Assembly (NCBI GenBank): GCA_017881185.1
Contig: JADGRE010000008.1
Location: forward strand, 1 to 55,980
Source: Pseudomonadota bacterium
Lineage (GTDB): Bacteria; Myxococcota_A; Polyangia; Polyangiales; JAFGIB01
DNA length: 55,980 bases
Reading direction: 5' to 3'
Shown: piece after piece, positions 26,723 through 40,930 of the stretch
Layout of the letters: each line of letters begins with the position of its first letter
Position numbering within the stretch: the stretch's first letter is position 1
Notes under the pieces: generated by a model
What the model was told of the DNA's origin: nothing
Database searches by the model: none
Seen by the model: the letters and a program-made list of their open reading frames with translations, nothing else
Translations under genes and position numbers: made by a program

Positions 26723-28142
26723 ATCGAAGACCGCAGACATCTCGTACGGCGAGATTGCGAACCTCGAAGATCTCATCGATCGCGACTCGCTACGCGAGGT
26801 CTGCCGTTCGTTCTTCGATCTCTTCGGTCTGTCGATCCGTGTGTTCTCGCAGCGTGGCTCCCTGCTGGCGAACGTGCACGAAGAGCGCAGCGTGTGCCGC
26901 TATGTCAACAGCCTGACCAAGGGTCGCGTAGCCTGCGCCGAAACGGTGGCGCAAGCCCAGATGCTCGTGCCCGAGGGCGGCACCACGGTCACGCACAACT
27001 GCTTCACGGGCGCCGTATACCACGTGGTGCCCATCATCTACGACGAGCGTCAGCTGGGGCGCATCGTGATCGGGCCGTTCTTGCCGTCGGAGACCAACGA
27101 GATCCCGGCGTCGCTCTTGCACATCGACCCGCAGGTGGAGCCGGCGCGTGCTCGGCTGGCGCTGGCGGAGATGCCGCGCGTGCGTGCGCAGACCGCGGGT
27201 CGTATCGCCACGCACCTGCGCGGCGTGCTCGATCTGATCTTGTTCTCCGGTCACCGCGCGCGACTGACCAGTGCCATGCACCTGGCCACCGTGCGCGAGA
27301 ACTACCGCGAGCTGTCCGAGAAGAACACACGATTGCAAGACGCGTACGACAAGCTGAAGGAGCTCGACCGCTTGAAGTCGAACTTCCTGGCGACCGTGAG
27401 CCACGAGCTGCGCACGCCGCTGACCTCGATCATCGGCTACTCGGAGATGCTCGAGGCGGGCATCGCAGGCGATCTATCGCCGGAGCAGCTGGGTTTCGTC
27501 GAGACCATCCGCACCAAGGGCGAGCTGCTCTTGCAGCTGATCTCGAGCTTGCTCGACTTGAACAAGCTGGAGCGCGGTCAGCTCTCGATCAGCACCGAAT
27601 ACGTCGACCCGCGCGCGGTGCTGGCCGAAGTCAAAGATACTTGCCTGCCGGAAGCCGAGAAGAAGCACATCAAGCTCGAGCTGAGCTGGCACCAGGACGT
27701 GCCCGCGGTGCAGGCCGATCCGGTGCGCCTGCGGCAGATTCTGATCAACCTCGTGAGCAACGCCGTGAAGTTCACGCCGGACAGCGGGCGTGTGGATCTG
27801 TCGGTGAAGACCACCGAGATGCGCGTCGCACAGGGCGACGACGATGACGATGACGCAGGCGGCTTCGGCGCAGCACTGATGATGGCGCCGGAGCGCGCGG
27901 TGGAATTCTGCGTGAAAGACACCGGCATCGGCATTCCGGAGGCCGAGATCGCCAAGATCTTCGACGCCTTCTATCAAGTCGACGGCAGCTCCACACGCGA
28001 GTATGGCGGGGCGGGCCTGGGGCTTTCCATCGCGCGCAGCCTCGTCGAAGCGCACCACGGCACGATTCGCGTAGCGAGCGAGCTCGGCCAAGGCACCTCG
28101 TTCTTCGTGACCCTGCCCGAAGCCCAGCCCGATCAGGCGTGA
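26715..28142 (+). CDS. Sensor histidine kinase with PocR-type sensory domain
   Basis: The 475-residue protein begins with a soluble PocR-like sensor domain (~15-180) whose three conserved cysteines (Cys61, Cys74, Cys96) and GAVYHVVPII...GRIVIGPF pattern match that ligand- or metal-binding family. A short coiled coil (~195-220) leads to the HisKA dimerisation domain with His230 in SHELRTP, then the HATPase_c domain with NLVSNAVKF, DTGIGIPE and GGAGLGLSIA. A DDDDDD insert with GGFGAALMM lies inside the ATPase domain. No transmembrane helix is seen, so it is cytosolic. It has no receiver domain and no response-regulator neighbour. The 8-nt overlap with mglA suggests translational coupling and a joint pathway. 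Confidence 0.9.
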   Translation: MDESKTADISYGEIANLEDLIDRDSLREVCRSFFDLFGLSIRVFSQRGSLLANVHEERSVCRYVNSLTKGRVACAETVAQAQMLVPEGGTTVTHNCFTGAVYHVVPIIYDERQLGRIVIGPFLPSETNEIPASLLHIDPQVEPARARLALAEMPRVRAQTAGRIATHLRGVLDLILFSGHRARLTSAMHLATVRENYRELSEKNTRLQDAYDKLKELDRLKSNFLATVSHELRTPLTSIIGYSEMLEAGIAGDLSPEQLGFVETIRTKGELLLQLISSLLDLNKLERGQLSISTEYVDPRAVLAEVKDTCLPEAEKKHIKLELSWHQDVPAVQADPVRLRQILINLVSNAVKFTPDSGRVDLSVKTTEMRVAQGDDDDDDAGGFGAALMMAPERAVEFCVKDTGIGIPEAEIAKIFDAFYQVDGSSTREYGGAGLGLSIARSLVEAHHGTIRVASELGQGTSFFVTLPEAQPDQA

Positions 28143-28162
28143 GCTGGGTGTAGGCTTGCGCC

Positions 28163-29107
28163 GTGAGTGACGAGTTCGCACGCATCGCGCGCATCGCGCA
28201 GCTGCTACGCAGCAGTGCGCCGCAGATTGCCTTGGGCATCGGCGACGACGCGGCCGTGCTGACGGGGCTGCACGGCCAGCTCGCGCTCAGCGTGGATGCG
28301 TCGGTCGAGCACGTGCACTTCGAGCGCGCGTTCGCGAGCCTGGGTGCCATCGGCGCGCGGGCATTCAGCGCGGCCTTGAGCGATCTGGCGGCGATGGGCG
28401 CACGGCCGAGCGCAGCATTGAGCTCGGTATGTCTGCCGGCCGAGATGAGCGACGCGGAGCTCGAGCTGCTGATGACCGGCATCGCGCGCGCTGCGCAACA
28501 GTACGCGTGCCCCGTCGTCGGCGGCAACCTGTCGCGCGCGAGCGAGCTGTCCGTGACGACCACGGTGATCGGTGAGCTGAGTGGTCGCGCACTGACCCGC
28601 GCCGGTGCACGCGTGGGCGATGGCGTGTACGTGACCGGAACCCTCGGTGCGGCGGGCTTGGGCCTCTTGCTCCTGCAAGCCGGCCGCGCGCAGGAAGGCG
28701 CGCCATTCGTGGAGCGCTGGCGCAATCCCGTCGCGAGGATCGACGCAGGACTGCGGCTCGTCGACATCGCCAGCGCCGCCATCGACGTTTCCGATGGCGC
28801 ACTGCAAGACCTCACACACCTGTGCGAGGCATCAGGCGTGGGTGCCACGATCGACGCAACTTGCTTGCCGCTGCTACCCGACTTCGAGCCGTGCGCGCGG
28901 CGCCTCGGCCAAGAGCCTGTGCAGCTGGCGCTCTGCGCTGGCGAAGACTACGAGCTGCTCTTCACCACGGCCAAGAGTGCGGCCGGCGCGGCGCTCGGAC
29001 AGCGCATCGGTGTGATCACCGAAGCCTCGGCCGGCATCTGCGTGCGGGATGCACAGGGCCAGCCCATTGCGCTGCGAGCGCGCGGCTACCGGCACTTTGG
29101 CGGATGA
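28163..29107 (+). CDS. thiL: Thiamine-monophosphate kinase ThiL
   Basis: ThiL phosphorylates thiamine monophosphate to the active cofactor thiamine diphosphate. The 314 residues show the PurM/ThiL motifs GIGDDAAVL (near 25), SVDASVEHVHF, SDLAAMGARP, and IDVSDGALQDL, with GEDYELLFT near the C-terminus. The start GTG 28163 lies 20 nt after the kinase stop. No other thiamine gene is nearby, so the context gives no further clue. Confidence 0.94.
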   Translation: MSDEFARIARIAQLLRSSAPQIALGIGDDAAVLTGLHGQLALSVDASVEHVHFERAFASLGAIGARAFSAALSDLAAMGARPSAALSSVCLPAEMSDAELELLMTGIARAAQQYACPVVGGNLSRASELSVTTTVIGELSGRALTRAGARVGDGVYVTGTLGAAGLGLLLLQAGRAQEGAPFVERWRNPVARIDAGLRLVDIASAAIDVSDGALQDLTHLCEASGVGATIDATCLPLLPDFEPCARRLGQEPVQLALCAGEDYELLFTTAKSAAGAALGQRIGVITEASAGICVRDAQGQPIALRARGYRHFGG

Positions 29108-29127
29108 GCTAGGCTGACGAGACCTCC

Positions 29128-29889
29128 ATGGATCCCAAGGCCCTGCGCACGCTGCTCGAAGAGGTCCGTACCGGCAATACACCGGTCGAGACCGCCATGG
29201 TGCAACTGCGCGACTTGCCCTTCTCGGATCTGGGCTTCGCCAACGTCGATCATCACCGCGCGCTGCGCGTGGGCCTGCCCGAAGTGATCTTCGGCATGGG
29301 CAAGACACTGCCGCAGATCATCGCGATCACGCGCGAGATCCACGCCCGCGACCAGTCGGTGCTCGTGACGCGCATCGAGGCGGACACTGGCACCGGTTTC
29401 GTGCAGGCCTTTCCCGCGGCGCACTACGATCCAGTCTCGCGCACGGGGCTGCTAGCAGCCAAGCCCACGCCCACGCGCGGCCACGGCACCATTTGCGTGG
29501 TCACCGCGGGCACGAGCGACATTCCGGTGGCGGCTGAAGCCGTGGTCACTGCGCGCGCGTTCGGCAACGAAGTGTTGGAGCTGTACGACGTGGGCGTGGC
29601 CGGCTTGCATCGGCTGCTCGCGCGGCGTGAGCTGCTCTACTCGGCCAACGTGGTGATCGTCGTTGCCGGCATGGAAGGCGCGCTCGCGAGCGTGGTCGGA
29701 GGCCTGGTGAAGCGGCCGGTCATCGCGGTGCCCACATCCATCGGCTACGGCGCGAGCTTCCAGGGCATCACGGCGCTGCTCGCCATGCTGAACAGTTGCG
29801 CGGCCGGTGTCACCGTCGTCAACATCGACAACGGCTTCGGCGCTGCGGTCGCCGCCACGCTGATCAATCAAGCAGACCCCAACGCATGA
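29128..29889 (+). CDS. larB: LarB, pyridinium-3,5-biscarboxylate mononucleotide synthase
   Basis: LarB carboxylates nicotinic acid adenine dinucleotide and hydrolyses it to start nickel-pincer nucleotide (NPN) cofactor synthesis. The 253 residues contain the PurE-like core: GLPEVIFGMGKT, VVTAGTSDIPVAAEA, YDVGVAGLHRL, VAGMEGALASVVGG and PTSIGYGASF. Length and motif order are normal for LarB. It is 20 nt after thiL, and its stop overlaps larC (ATGA). Confidence 0.94.
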   Translation: MDPKALRTLLEEVRTGNTPVETAMVQLRDLPFSDLGFANVDHHRALRVGLPEVIFGMGKTLPQIIAITREIHARDQSVLVTRIEADTGTGFVQAFPAAHYDPVSRTGLLAAKPTPTRGHGTICVVTAGTSDIPVAAEAVVTARAFGNEVLELYDVGVAGLHRLLARRELLYSANVVIVVAGMEGALASVVGGLVKRPVIAVPTSIGYGASFQGITALLAMLNSCAAGVTVVNIDNGFGAAVAATLINQADPNA

Positions 29890-31175
29890 CCGACACCTAC
29901 CAGGGCTTCCGGCGCGTCACGGCCGACCCCGGCTCCCACGAGCCCGCCAACCCACCGCTCGCGCGCCACGCTGGCAAAGGGTGCGTGTTGTACCTCGATG
30001 CCATGTCCGGCGTTGCAGGTGACATGCTCGTGGCAGCGCTGCTGGATCTCGGCGTCCCTTTGAGCGCGCTCGAGCAGGGTCTGCACGGCCTGCGCGCGCT
30101 CGGCGTGGACGGCTACAGCTTGCGAGTGCAGGCGGTGAGCCGCGCGAGCATCCGCGCGCTGCACTTCGAGGTAAAGCTAGAGGGCAGCGCAGCGCAGCGC
30201 GACTACGCGAGCATCCGCAAGCTCTTGCAAGATGCAACTGCGCTCACGACCGGCGCACGCGCACTCGCGCACAGCGCGTTCGAGCGGCTCGCCCTTGCCG
30301 AAGCGCAGATCCACGGCGTGCCGCTCGAGCGCGTGCACTTTCACGAGGTCGGCGCGATCGATTCGATCGTGGACGTGGTCGCCGCGGCGATCGGCTTCGA
30401 CTACCTCGGGGCGCGGGTTTGCTGCTCGCCGCTGCCGATGGGACGCGGTCTGACGCGCAGCGCGCACGGCATCATCCCGCTGCCCGCACCGGCCACGGTC
30501 TCGTGCCTGCAGGGCGTGCCCACCTACGACGCCGGCCTCGACGTGGAGCTCGTGACGCCGACGGGCGCGTGTCTCGTCGCCGCCGTCAGCAGCGAGTATG
30601 GCGGCTGGCCTGCGATGCGCCCGCTGCGCACCGGCTTCGGTGCCGGCACCCGCGAGCTGGCCGATCGCCCGAACCTGGTGCGGGCGGTGCTCGGCACGCC
30701 CAACGCGCAAGCGACCGAAGCGGTGACCGGCCGCTACGTGGTGATCGAAGCCAACGTCGACGACATCAGCGGCGAGGTCACGGCTTTTGCCCTGTCGCGC
30801 GCACTGCAAGCCGGTGCGCTCGATGCCTGGGCCACGCCGATCGTGATGAAGAAGGGTCGGCCTGCGCTCACACTGTCAGTCCTGGCGCTGCGTGAGCAGC
30901 TGCAGGCCATCGCGAGCGTGCTTTTGTCGGAAACCACGAGTCTCGGCGTGCGCTTCCACAGCGTCGATCGCCTGGAGCGCCCAAGGCGCTTGCTCGATGT
31001 GGAGACGAGCTTCGGTGCGATCGCGGTCAAGGTCGCCGACGGCGACGGCTTACCGGAACAAGTCGCGCCCGAGTACGAGTCGTGCAAACAGGCAGCAGCG
31101 GCCCACCACGTGCCACTCAAGCAAGTGTACGCGGCGGCGCTCGCGGCGTACGCCACGCTCACCGGGCGCAGCTGA
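29886..31175 (+). CDS. larC: LarC, nickel-pincer cofactor cyclometallase
   Basis: LarC inserts nickel into the pincer cofactor precursor in a CTP-dependent single-turnover reaction. The 429-residue product has LYLDAMSGVAGDMLVAALLDLG at the start, HFHEVGAIDSIVDVV, TPTGACLVAAV, and the C-terminal half with EANVDDISGE. The frame is continuous; in Lactiplantibacillus plantarum larC is split and expressed by frameshifting. The ATG at 29886 overlaps the larB stop; a frame starting at 29796 adds 30 Arg-rich residues inside larB and is rejected. LarE and a LarA-type racemase are not in the window. Confidence 0.93.
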   Translation: MTDTYQGFRRVTADPGSHEPANPPLARHAGKGCVLYLDAMSGVAGDMLVAALLDLGVPLSALEQGLHGLRALGVDGYSLRVQAVSRASIRALHFEVKLEGSAAQRDYASIRKLLQDATALTTGARALAHSAFERLALAEAQIHGVPLERVHFHEVGAIDSIVDVVAAAIGFDYLGARVCCSPLPMGRGLTRSAHGIIPLPAPATVSCLQGVPTYDAGLDVELVTPTGACLVAAVSSEYGGWPAMRPLRTGFGAGTRELADRPNLVRAVLGTPNAQATEAVTGRYVVIEANVDDISGEVTAFALSRALQAGALDAWATPIVMKKGRPALTLSVLALREQLQAIASVLLSETTSLGVRFHSVDRLERPRRLLDVETSFGAIAVKVADGDGLPEQVAPEYESCKQAAAAHHVPLKQVYAAALAAYATLTGRS

Positions 31176-31208
31176 CAGCGACCACTACTGACCACGAAAT
31201 CTCGCTCG

Positions 31209-31886
31209 ATGCCACAACCCGAACCCAAAGCTCTCCGCGTCACCGAGCGCCTGGGGGTGATCGGCGACATCCACACCAACGTCGACGTGCTGAGCTGGGC
31301 GCTCGACACGCTGCGCGCACAGCGCGCTGAGCTGATCCTGGCCTGTGGCGACATCCCGGATGGCCCGAACCCGGGCAACGCAGTCGATCGATGCTGCGAG
31401 CTCTTGCAGGCCGCAGGCGCGCTCACCGTGCAGGGCAACCACGATCGCTGGCTGCTCGACGGTGAGATGCGCGACCTGCCCGAGGCAACCTTCCTCGAGG
31501 AGGTCGGACCACAAGCGCGGTCGTTCTTGCGCGCCCTGCCCGCCTCGCTCGAGCTCGACACTCCGCTCGGCAAGCTGCTCTTCGGCCACGGCCTCGGCAA
31601 AGACGACATGGCCGCCCTCTACCCGTACGACCACGGCTACGCCATCGAGAGCAACACTGCGTTGCAGGCGATCTTGGCAGAGGGCCGGCACTCGCTCATC
31701 GTCTCCGGCCACACGCACCGGCGCATGGTCCGCAAGCTCGGCGAGGTCTGGGCCATCAACGCGGGCGCACTTTCGCGCAAGCGCGAGCCCTGTTGCCTCG
31801 TGCTCGACTTCGCCGCACGACGCGCGCGCTTCTTCGACTACGCAGAAGGCGGCAAGACCGTCGACGGCCCGAGCTTTGAGCTCTAA
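31209..31886 (+). CDS. YfcE-like metallophosphoesterase
   Basis: The 225-residue protein carries all calcineurin-like phosphoesterase motifs: GDIHTN (~19-24), GDIPDG, GNHDRW and GHTHRR, so a di-metal active site is complete. The family includes YfcE and MJ0936-like phosphodiesterases; substrate is unknown. It lies 33 nt after larC and is the last gene of the mglA operon. Convergent inverted repeats follow. Confidence 0.88.
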   Translation: MPQPEPKALRVTERLGVIGDIHTNVDVLSWALDTLRAQRAELILACGDIPDGPNPGNAVDRCCELLQAAGALTVQGNHDRWLLDGEMRDLPEATFLEEVGPQARSFLRALPASLELDTPLGKLLFGHGLGKDDMAALYPYDHGYAIESNTALQAILAEGRHSLIVSGHTHRRMVRKLGEVWAINAGALSRKREPCCLVLDFAARRARFFDYAEGGKTVDGPSFEL

Positions 31887-32030
31887 ACAGTATCGCCTGG
31901 CGCGCGATCCACGTCGCGCGCTGTCGTCCCTTTCTGCGGTGCGTGCTCACCTACGAAACGTAGGCTCCGCGCGCTCCTCGAAACGGACGACGGCGCGCTC
32001 GTGTCTCACACCCCATGCGACACTGTTTAG
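31883..32030. repeat. Inverted repeat spanning a convergent gene junction
   Basis: CTAAACAGT (31883-31891) and ACTGTTTAG (32022-32030) are perfect 9-bp inverted copies 130 nt apart. They sit at the ends of the two convergent genes. Inside lie two more stem-loops, at 31900-31921 and 31950-31964. No coding frame is supported in between. Confidence 0.55.
31900..31921. terminator. Stem-loop between convergent genes, likely bidirectional terminator
   Basis: GCGCGCGA (31900-31907) pairs with TCGCGCGC (31914-31921) over a 6-nt loop. A second hairpin, CCTACG-AAA-CGTAGG, follows at 31950-31964. There is no T-tract. The position between the metallophosphoesterase and the kinase fusion gene suggests transcription termination from both sides. 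Confidence 0.45.
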
Positions 32031-32031
32031 C

Positions 32032-36861
<4,830 letters not shown>

Positions 36862-36887
36862 CTGAGTTGCCGCTCGCAGACCACCCC

Positions 36888-38072
36888 TCAGTACAGCAGA
36901 TCTACGCTGCGTTCGGCGCCGAACGCCTGCGCAGCTGCGTCGTCATGCGCCAACCACTCGTCGATCGGCAGGTCTGCTTCGACCAAGCTGCGAAACTCGG
37001 GCCCGCCGGTGAGCAAGTCGATGGCCGGACGGTCAGTTACGAACTCGTAGGGCTCGGTGCGCCAGGCGAAGGCTCCCGCACACCGCCGCCGGGCTTGCGC
37101 GATCAAGCGCAGGTACAGGGCATACGAGCGAAACACTCGCGGATCGGTCACGTGCACCTGCACACCAAAGCAACGCTGCGTCGCGTGCTTGTGGAAGGTC
37201 GGCGTGAAGCTGAGCGGGCGCAAAGTGCAACCCTCGGCGTGTACCGCGCGCGCCAGCGCAGCTGCATCGAGCGCCGGAGCGCCCCAGATTTCGAACGGCC
37301 GGGTGGTGCCGCGCCCTTCGGACAGGTTCGTGCCCTCGAGCAAGCAACCACCCGGGTACACGCGCGCCGTGTCGAGCGTGGGCATGTTGGGGGACGGCAA
37401 CACCCACGGCAGGCCCGTGGCGGCGAAGTCCATGTCACGCCGATAGCCCTGCATGCCGACCACGTGCAGCGCGGCCGAATCGATGCCCTCGCTACGCTGC
37501 GCGCGCTTGCACAGCTCGCCCAGCGTCATGCCGTGACGCACCGCCACATCGCACAGCCCCACGAACGAGCGATAGCCCGCTCGCTGCGGTGCGCCCTCGA
37601 CCACCTCGCCGCCGAGTGGATTCGGTCGATCGAGCACGATGGTCTCGATTCCAGCTTTGGCCGCTGCGCGCAGCACGAGCACGGCTGTCCACACGAAGGT
37701 GTAGTAGCGCGCGCCGACATCCTGCAGATCGATCACGATCACATCGAGACCTGCGAGCTGCTCCACGCTCGGACTCAGGTCGGCTTCGCTGCTGCCGTAG
37801 AGCGAGTACACCGGCACGTCCTGCGTGCCATCCGGCGCGCCGTCCCGCACGGAGATCATGTCCTGCGCTTCGCCGCCGTAACCGTGCTCGGGACCGAACA
37901 GCTTGTGCACTGTGACGCCAGCGTCATGCAGCACGCAGCGCGCGTGACGCAGCTGACTGTCCACGCTCGCCGGGTGCGCGCACAAGCCCACGCGTCTGCC
38001 GCGCAGCCGACGCAACACGCTCTCGTCGCCCTGCGCGATGCGATCGAGGCCGGTCCGCACTCGCGCGCTCAT
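36888..38072 (-). CDS. namZ: NamZ-type exo-beta-N-acetylmuramidase (DUF1343)
   Basis: DUF1343 proteins include NamZ, which cleaves terminal MurNAc from peptidoglycan fragments. The 394-residue product shows the family motifs VGLCAHPASVD, FGPEHGYGGEAQDM, IDLQDVGARYYTF, DRPNPLGG, SPNMPTLDTARVYPG and LEGTNLSEGRGTTRPFE. No signal peptide is seen from ATG 38072, so it may be cytoplasmic and act in murein recycling; a much longer frame is a shadow of pyrB. It starts 5 nt after the pyrB stop codon. Confidence 0.9.
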   Translation of the reverse strand: MSARVRTGLDRIAQGDESVLRRLRGRRVGLCAHPASVDSQLRHARCVLHDAGVTVHKLFGPEHGYGGEAQDMISVRDGAPDGTQDVPVYSLYGSSEADLSPSVEQLAGLDVIVIDLQDVGARYYTFVWTAVLVLRAAAKAGIETIVLDRPNPLGGEVVEGAPQRAGYRSFVGLCDVAVRHGMTLGELCKRAQRSEGIDSAALHVVGMQGYRRDMDFAATGLPWVLPSPNMPTLDTARVYPGGCLLEGTNLSEGRGTTRPFEIWGAPALDAAALARAVHAEGCTLRPLSFTPTFHKHATQRCFGVQVHVTDPRVFRSYALYLRLIAQARRRCAGAFAWRTEPYEFVTDRPAIDLLTGGPEFRSLVEADLPIDEWLAHDDAAAQAFGAERSVDLLY

Positions 38073-38077
38073 GGCGA

Positions 38078-39043
38078 CTAGCCCGCGTCGCTCGCGGCTT
38101 GGCGCGGCGTCTGCGCGCGCACTTCCTTGGTGAGCAGGTAGAGCACGGCCATGCGCACGGCCACACCCGCTTCCACCTGATCGAGAATCACGCTGCGTTC
38201 GCTGTCGGCGAGCGCGGTGTGGATCTCCACGCCGCGGTTCATCGGACCGGGGTGCATCACGATGGCGCGTGGGCTCGCCAGCTCCAGATGCCGCTGCGAC
38301 ACGCCGTACTGTCGTGAATACTCGCGCATGCTCGGCACGAGCGGACCTTCCAGGCGCTCCTTTTGGATGCGCAGCAGCATGATGACATCGGCACCGCGCA
38401 GCGCCTCTTTCAGGTCGTAGTAGACCGTCACGCCCAGCGCTGCCGCCTCGGCCGGCATCAGCGTGCGCGGGCCGCAGAAGCGCACCTCGGAGCCGAACCT
38501 GCCCAGCAACGCTGCGTTGCTGCGCGCCACACGCGAGTGCAGGATGTCGCCGACGATGACCACCTTCAGCCCCGACAACGTGCCGAAGGCCTTGCGAATG
38601 GCGAACGCGTCGAGCAGCGCCTGAGTGGGATGCTCGTGCGAGCCGTCGCCGCCGTTGATGACGCTGCAACCGATGTGCGCCGCGACGAACGCCGGCGCGC
38701 CAGAAGCCGGGTGACGAATCACCACCAAGTCCGGCCGCATGGCTTCCAGCGTCTTGCAGGTGTCGAGCAGCGATTCACCCTTGGACACGCTCGAGCCACT
38801 GCTGCTCACGTTCACGACGTCGGCCGACAAGCGCTTGCCGGCCAGCTCGAACGAAGTGCGCGTGCGCGTGCTGGCCTCGAAGAACATGTTGATCAAGGTT
38901 TTGCCGCGCAGCGTGGGCACCTTGCGTACCGACCGGCGCGACACCTCGATGAACGACTCGGCCGCGTCGAGAATCTGGTTCACGTCATCGCGATCCAGAT
39001 CCCGGATGGAGAGCAGATGGTTGTGACGAAAGCCGGCGCTCAT
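38078..39043 (-). CDS. pyrB: Aspartate carbamoyltransferase catalytic subunit
   Basis: PyrB condenses carbamoyl phosphate with aspartate in the first committed step of pyrimidine synthesis. The 321 residues include the carbamoyl-phosphate loop [11 protein letters not shown] (~56-66), [14 protein letters not shown], and [11 protein letters not shown] with the aspartate-binding region. There is no pyrI regulatory gene. It overlaps pyrR by 4 nt, so expression is coupled to PyrR. Confidence 0.97.
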   Translation of the reverse strand: MSAGFRHNHLLSIRDLDRDDVNQILDAAESFIEVSRRSVRKVPTLRGKTLINMFFEASTRTRTSFELAGKRLSADVVNVSSSGSSVSKGESLLDTCKTLEAMRPDLVVIRHPASGAPAFVAAHIGCSVINGGDGSHEHPTQALLDAFAIRKAFGTLSGLKVVIVGDILHSRVARSNAALLGRFGSEVRFCGPRTLMPAEAAALGVTVYYDLKEALRGADVIMLLRIQKERLEGPLVPSMREYSRQYGVSQRHLELASPRAIVMHPGPMNRGVEIHTALADSERSVILDQVEAGVAVRMAVLYLLTKEVRAQTPRQAASDAG

Positions 39044-39618
39044 GGGCGCACACCTCCCGGTGCCTCGGACGGCCGCCAGACGCGCAACACCGCGCGGTCG
39101 GCCGCAGTGCCTTCGGCCACCACATCGAGCGCGTAGCCCTCGGGCACCTGGACGTGCTTGCCCACGAAGTCAGCTGCAACGGGCAAGTGGCGACCGCCGC
39201 GATCGCATAGCACCGCCAGCCAGATACGCCGCGGCCGCCCGTAATCGAACAAGCAATCGATGGCCGCGCGCACCGTGCGTCCGGTGTGCAGCACGTCGTC
39301 GACGAGCACCACGTCCGCGCCCTCCACCGTGAAGTCGATGCGGCTGGGGCCCACTTTCGGATCGGGCAGCGCGCTCGCCGCATCGTCGCGATACAGCGTG
39401 ATGTCGAGCCCGCCAACAGGCACCGCACGCCCCTCGACCTTCTCGATCTCCTCGGCCAAGCGACGCGCAATCGGCGTCCCGCCCTGCTCGATGCCGACCA
39501 AACACAGCGTCGTGGCCGAGCGCATGCCCCGCGTGCGTTCGATGATCTCCGAAGCCAAGCGCCGAATGGTGCGGGCAATCGCCTCCGCATCGAGCACCGT
39601 CTGGCCGGGCGCATTCAC
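39040..39618 (-). CDS. pyrR: Bifunctional pyr regulator/uracil phosphoribosyltransferase PyrR
   Basis: PyrR binds pyr mRNA in response to UMP/UTP and is also a weak uracil phosphoribosyltransferase. The 192 residues have the PRPP-binding loop [17 protein letters not shown] and the type I PRTase fold, with an N-terminal [17 protein letters not shown] helix. It heads pyrR-pyrB-namZ. I see no clear PyrR-binding loop or anti-terminator in the 127 nt upstream, so regulation here may be translational or absent. Confidence 0.95.
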   Translation of the reverse strand: MNAPGQTVLDAEAIARTIRRLASEIIERTRGMRSATTLCLVGIEQGGTPIARRLAEEIEKVEGRAVPVGGLDITLYRDDAASALPDPKVGPSRIDFTVEGADVVLVDDVLHTGRTVRAAIDCLFDYGRPRRIWLAVLCDRGGRHLPVAADFVGKHVQVPEGYALDVVAEGTAADRAVLRVWRPSEAPGGVRP

Positions 39619-39745
39619 GACGCCGAACTAAGCGCTGGAATCGAGACGCGGTCAAGACCCATTGCACGCGACACGCAGGCCACGGGCCGGACATCCGGCT
39701 CGCCTCGTCAGGATCCACTGACCTGCGCCGGGGGCGAGCTGCGCG

Positions 39746-40912
39746 TCATGCGCGAGTGCGCCAGCTGGCTCTGGCCGCGGCGAGCAGCCGCCGTGGCAGT
39801 CCACCGGCCATGGCAGCCACTGGCAGGGGGTCGCGCTTCAGCCACAAGTTCGAGCGCGTGCGGCGATCCAGGCACTGCGCGAGCACGCGCCCCACGCTGC
39901 TGGGACGCGCAACCACGTACTCGAGCTCGCCGTACAGCGGCCAGTGATAAAGGACTCCGGTAGCTGTTCCAGCACTGAAATGCACCTTCTTGCCTTGCGC
40001 GATGCGCACCAGTTCGAGCGGGAAATCGACCCCAGCCTCGAGCGCGAGGTCGAGCGAGCCCCAGAATTTCGGGTTGATCTCCATCAGCACGAGCTCGCCG
40101 TTGGCCTTGAGCTTGAACTCCACCATCGCGACGCCATGCCATTTGAGATGATCGAGTAGGCGCTTGCCGTAGGTCAGCAGCTGCTCGTGCCAGAAGCTCT
40201 CGGCGGCCACGCTATAACCGCCCGTTGGTGGCATCTCGCGCACACGCCGGTGCTGGAAGGTCGGGCCACACTGGCCGCGGTCGTACACGGCGAAGAAACC
40301 ACAGCCCACACCGGCAACATACTCCTGCACGATCGGCCAATCGGCCACCTCGACGAACCCATGGCGCTCGCAAGTCTCGAAGAACTTCATTTCGAGCTCG
40401 GCGGCGTCGTTCACGTACACGACCAGGCTGCTGCCCATTTCCTTGGCGCCCTTGATGACGCGCGGATAGGGCACGCTCGCATCACGCGCGAGCTCTCGCA
40501 GCTCAGCGCGTGAGCGTGGTCGCCAGGTCTTGGGCACCGGCACGCCCAGGCTCCGCGCCAGCTCGTAGGTTGCAGGCTTCGAGAGGCACAGCGTCAGCTG
40601 CTCCGGCTCCACGCTGATCATCTGGCAACTTGGAACGATGCGTGGTTTCAGTGGAACCAAGTGCTCGAACGCCTTCGCGCCGACGGGCATGAGCAGGTCG
40701 ATACGGTAGTGATCCAGCGCCTGTAACAACGCCCGGTCGAAGTCCGGGGCGTCGTACTCCGGCAGCACGATCGTTCCGGCGCAGTAGCGCGAGAAGCTGG
40801 CAAGGCAGCCCCGTCGCCCCGCGCTCACCCAGGGTTTGTAGCCGTGGACGCCGAGGTTGCGCACGATACCGAGCGTGTGCTTGTAGCTGCCGTCGGTGAC
40901 TAGAATCTGCAC
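39746..40912 (-). CDS. ATP-grasp enzyme of unknown substrate
   Basis: The 388-residue protein begins with a Rossmann-like preATP-grasp domain (VTDGSYKHTLGIVRNLG) and has an ATP-grasp core: RVIKGAKEMGSSLVVY as the ATP-binding lysine and flexible loop, PIVQEYVAGVGCGFF, and metal-binding MVEFKLKANGELVLMEINPKFWGSL. Such proteins form amide or ester bonds via acyl-phosphates, often in surface-polymer or peptide clusters. Start GTG 40912 is 18 nt after the ceramidase-like gene. The substrate is not known. Confidence 0.82.
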   Translation of the reverse strand: MQILVTDGSYKHTLGIVRNLGVHGYKPWVSAGRRGCLASFSRYCAGTIVLPEYDAPDFDRALLQALDHYRIDLLMPVGAKAFEHLVPLKPRIVPSCQMISVEPEQLTLCLSKPATYELARSLGVPVPKTWRPRSRAELRELARDASVPYPRVIKGAKEMGSSLVVYVNDAAELEMKFFETCERHGFVEVADWPIVQEYVAGVGCGFFAVYDRGQCGPTFQHRRVREMPPTGGYSVAAESFWHEQLLTYGKRLLDHLKWHGVAMVEFKLKANGELVLMEINPKFWGSLDLALEAGVDFPLELVRIAQGKKVHFSAGTATGVLYHWPLYGELEYVVARPSSVGRVLAQCLDRRTRSNLWLKRDPLPVAAMAGGLPRRLLAAARASWRTRA

Positions 40913-40930
40913 GTGATCTCCACGAACGCC

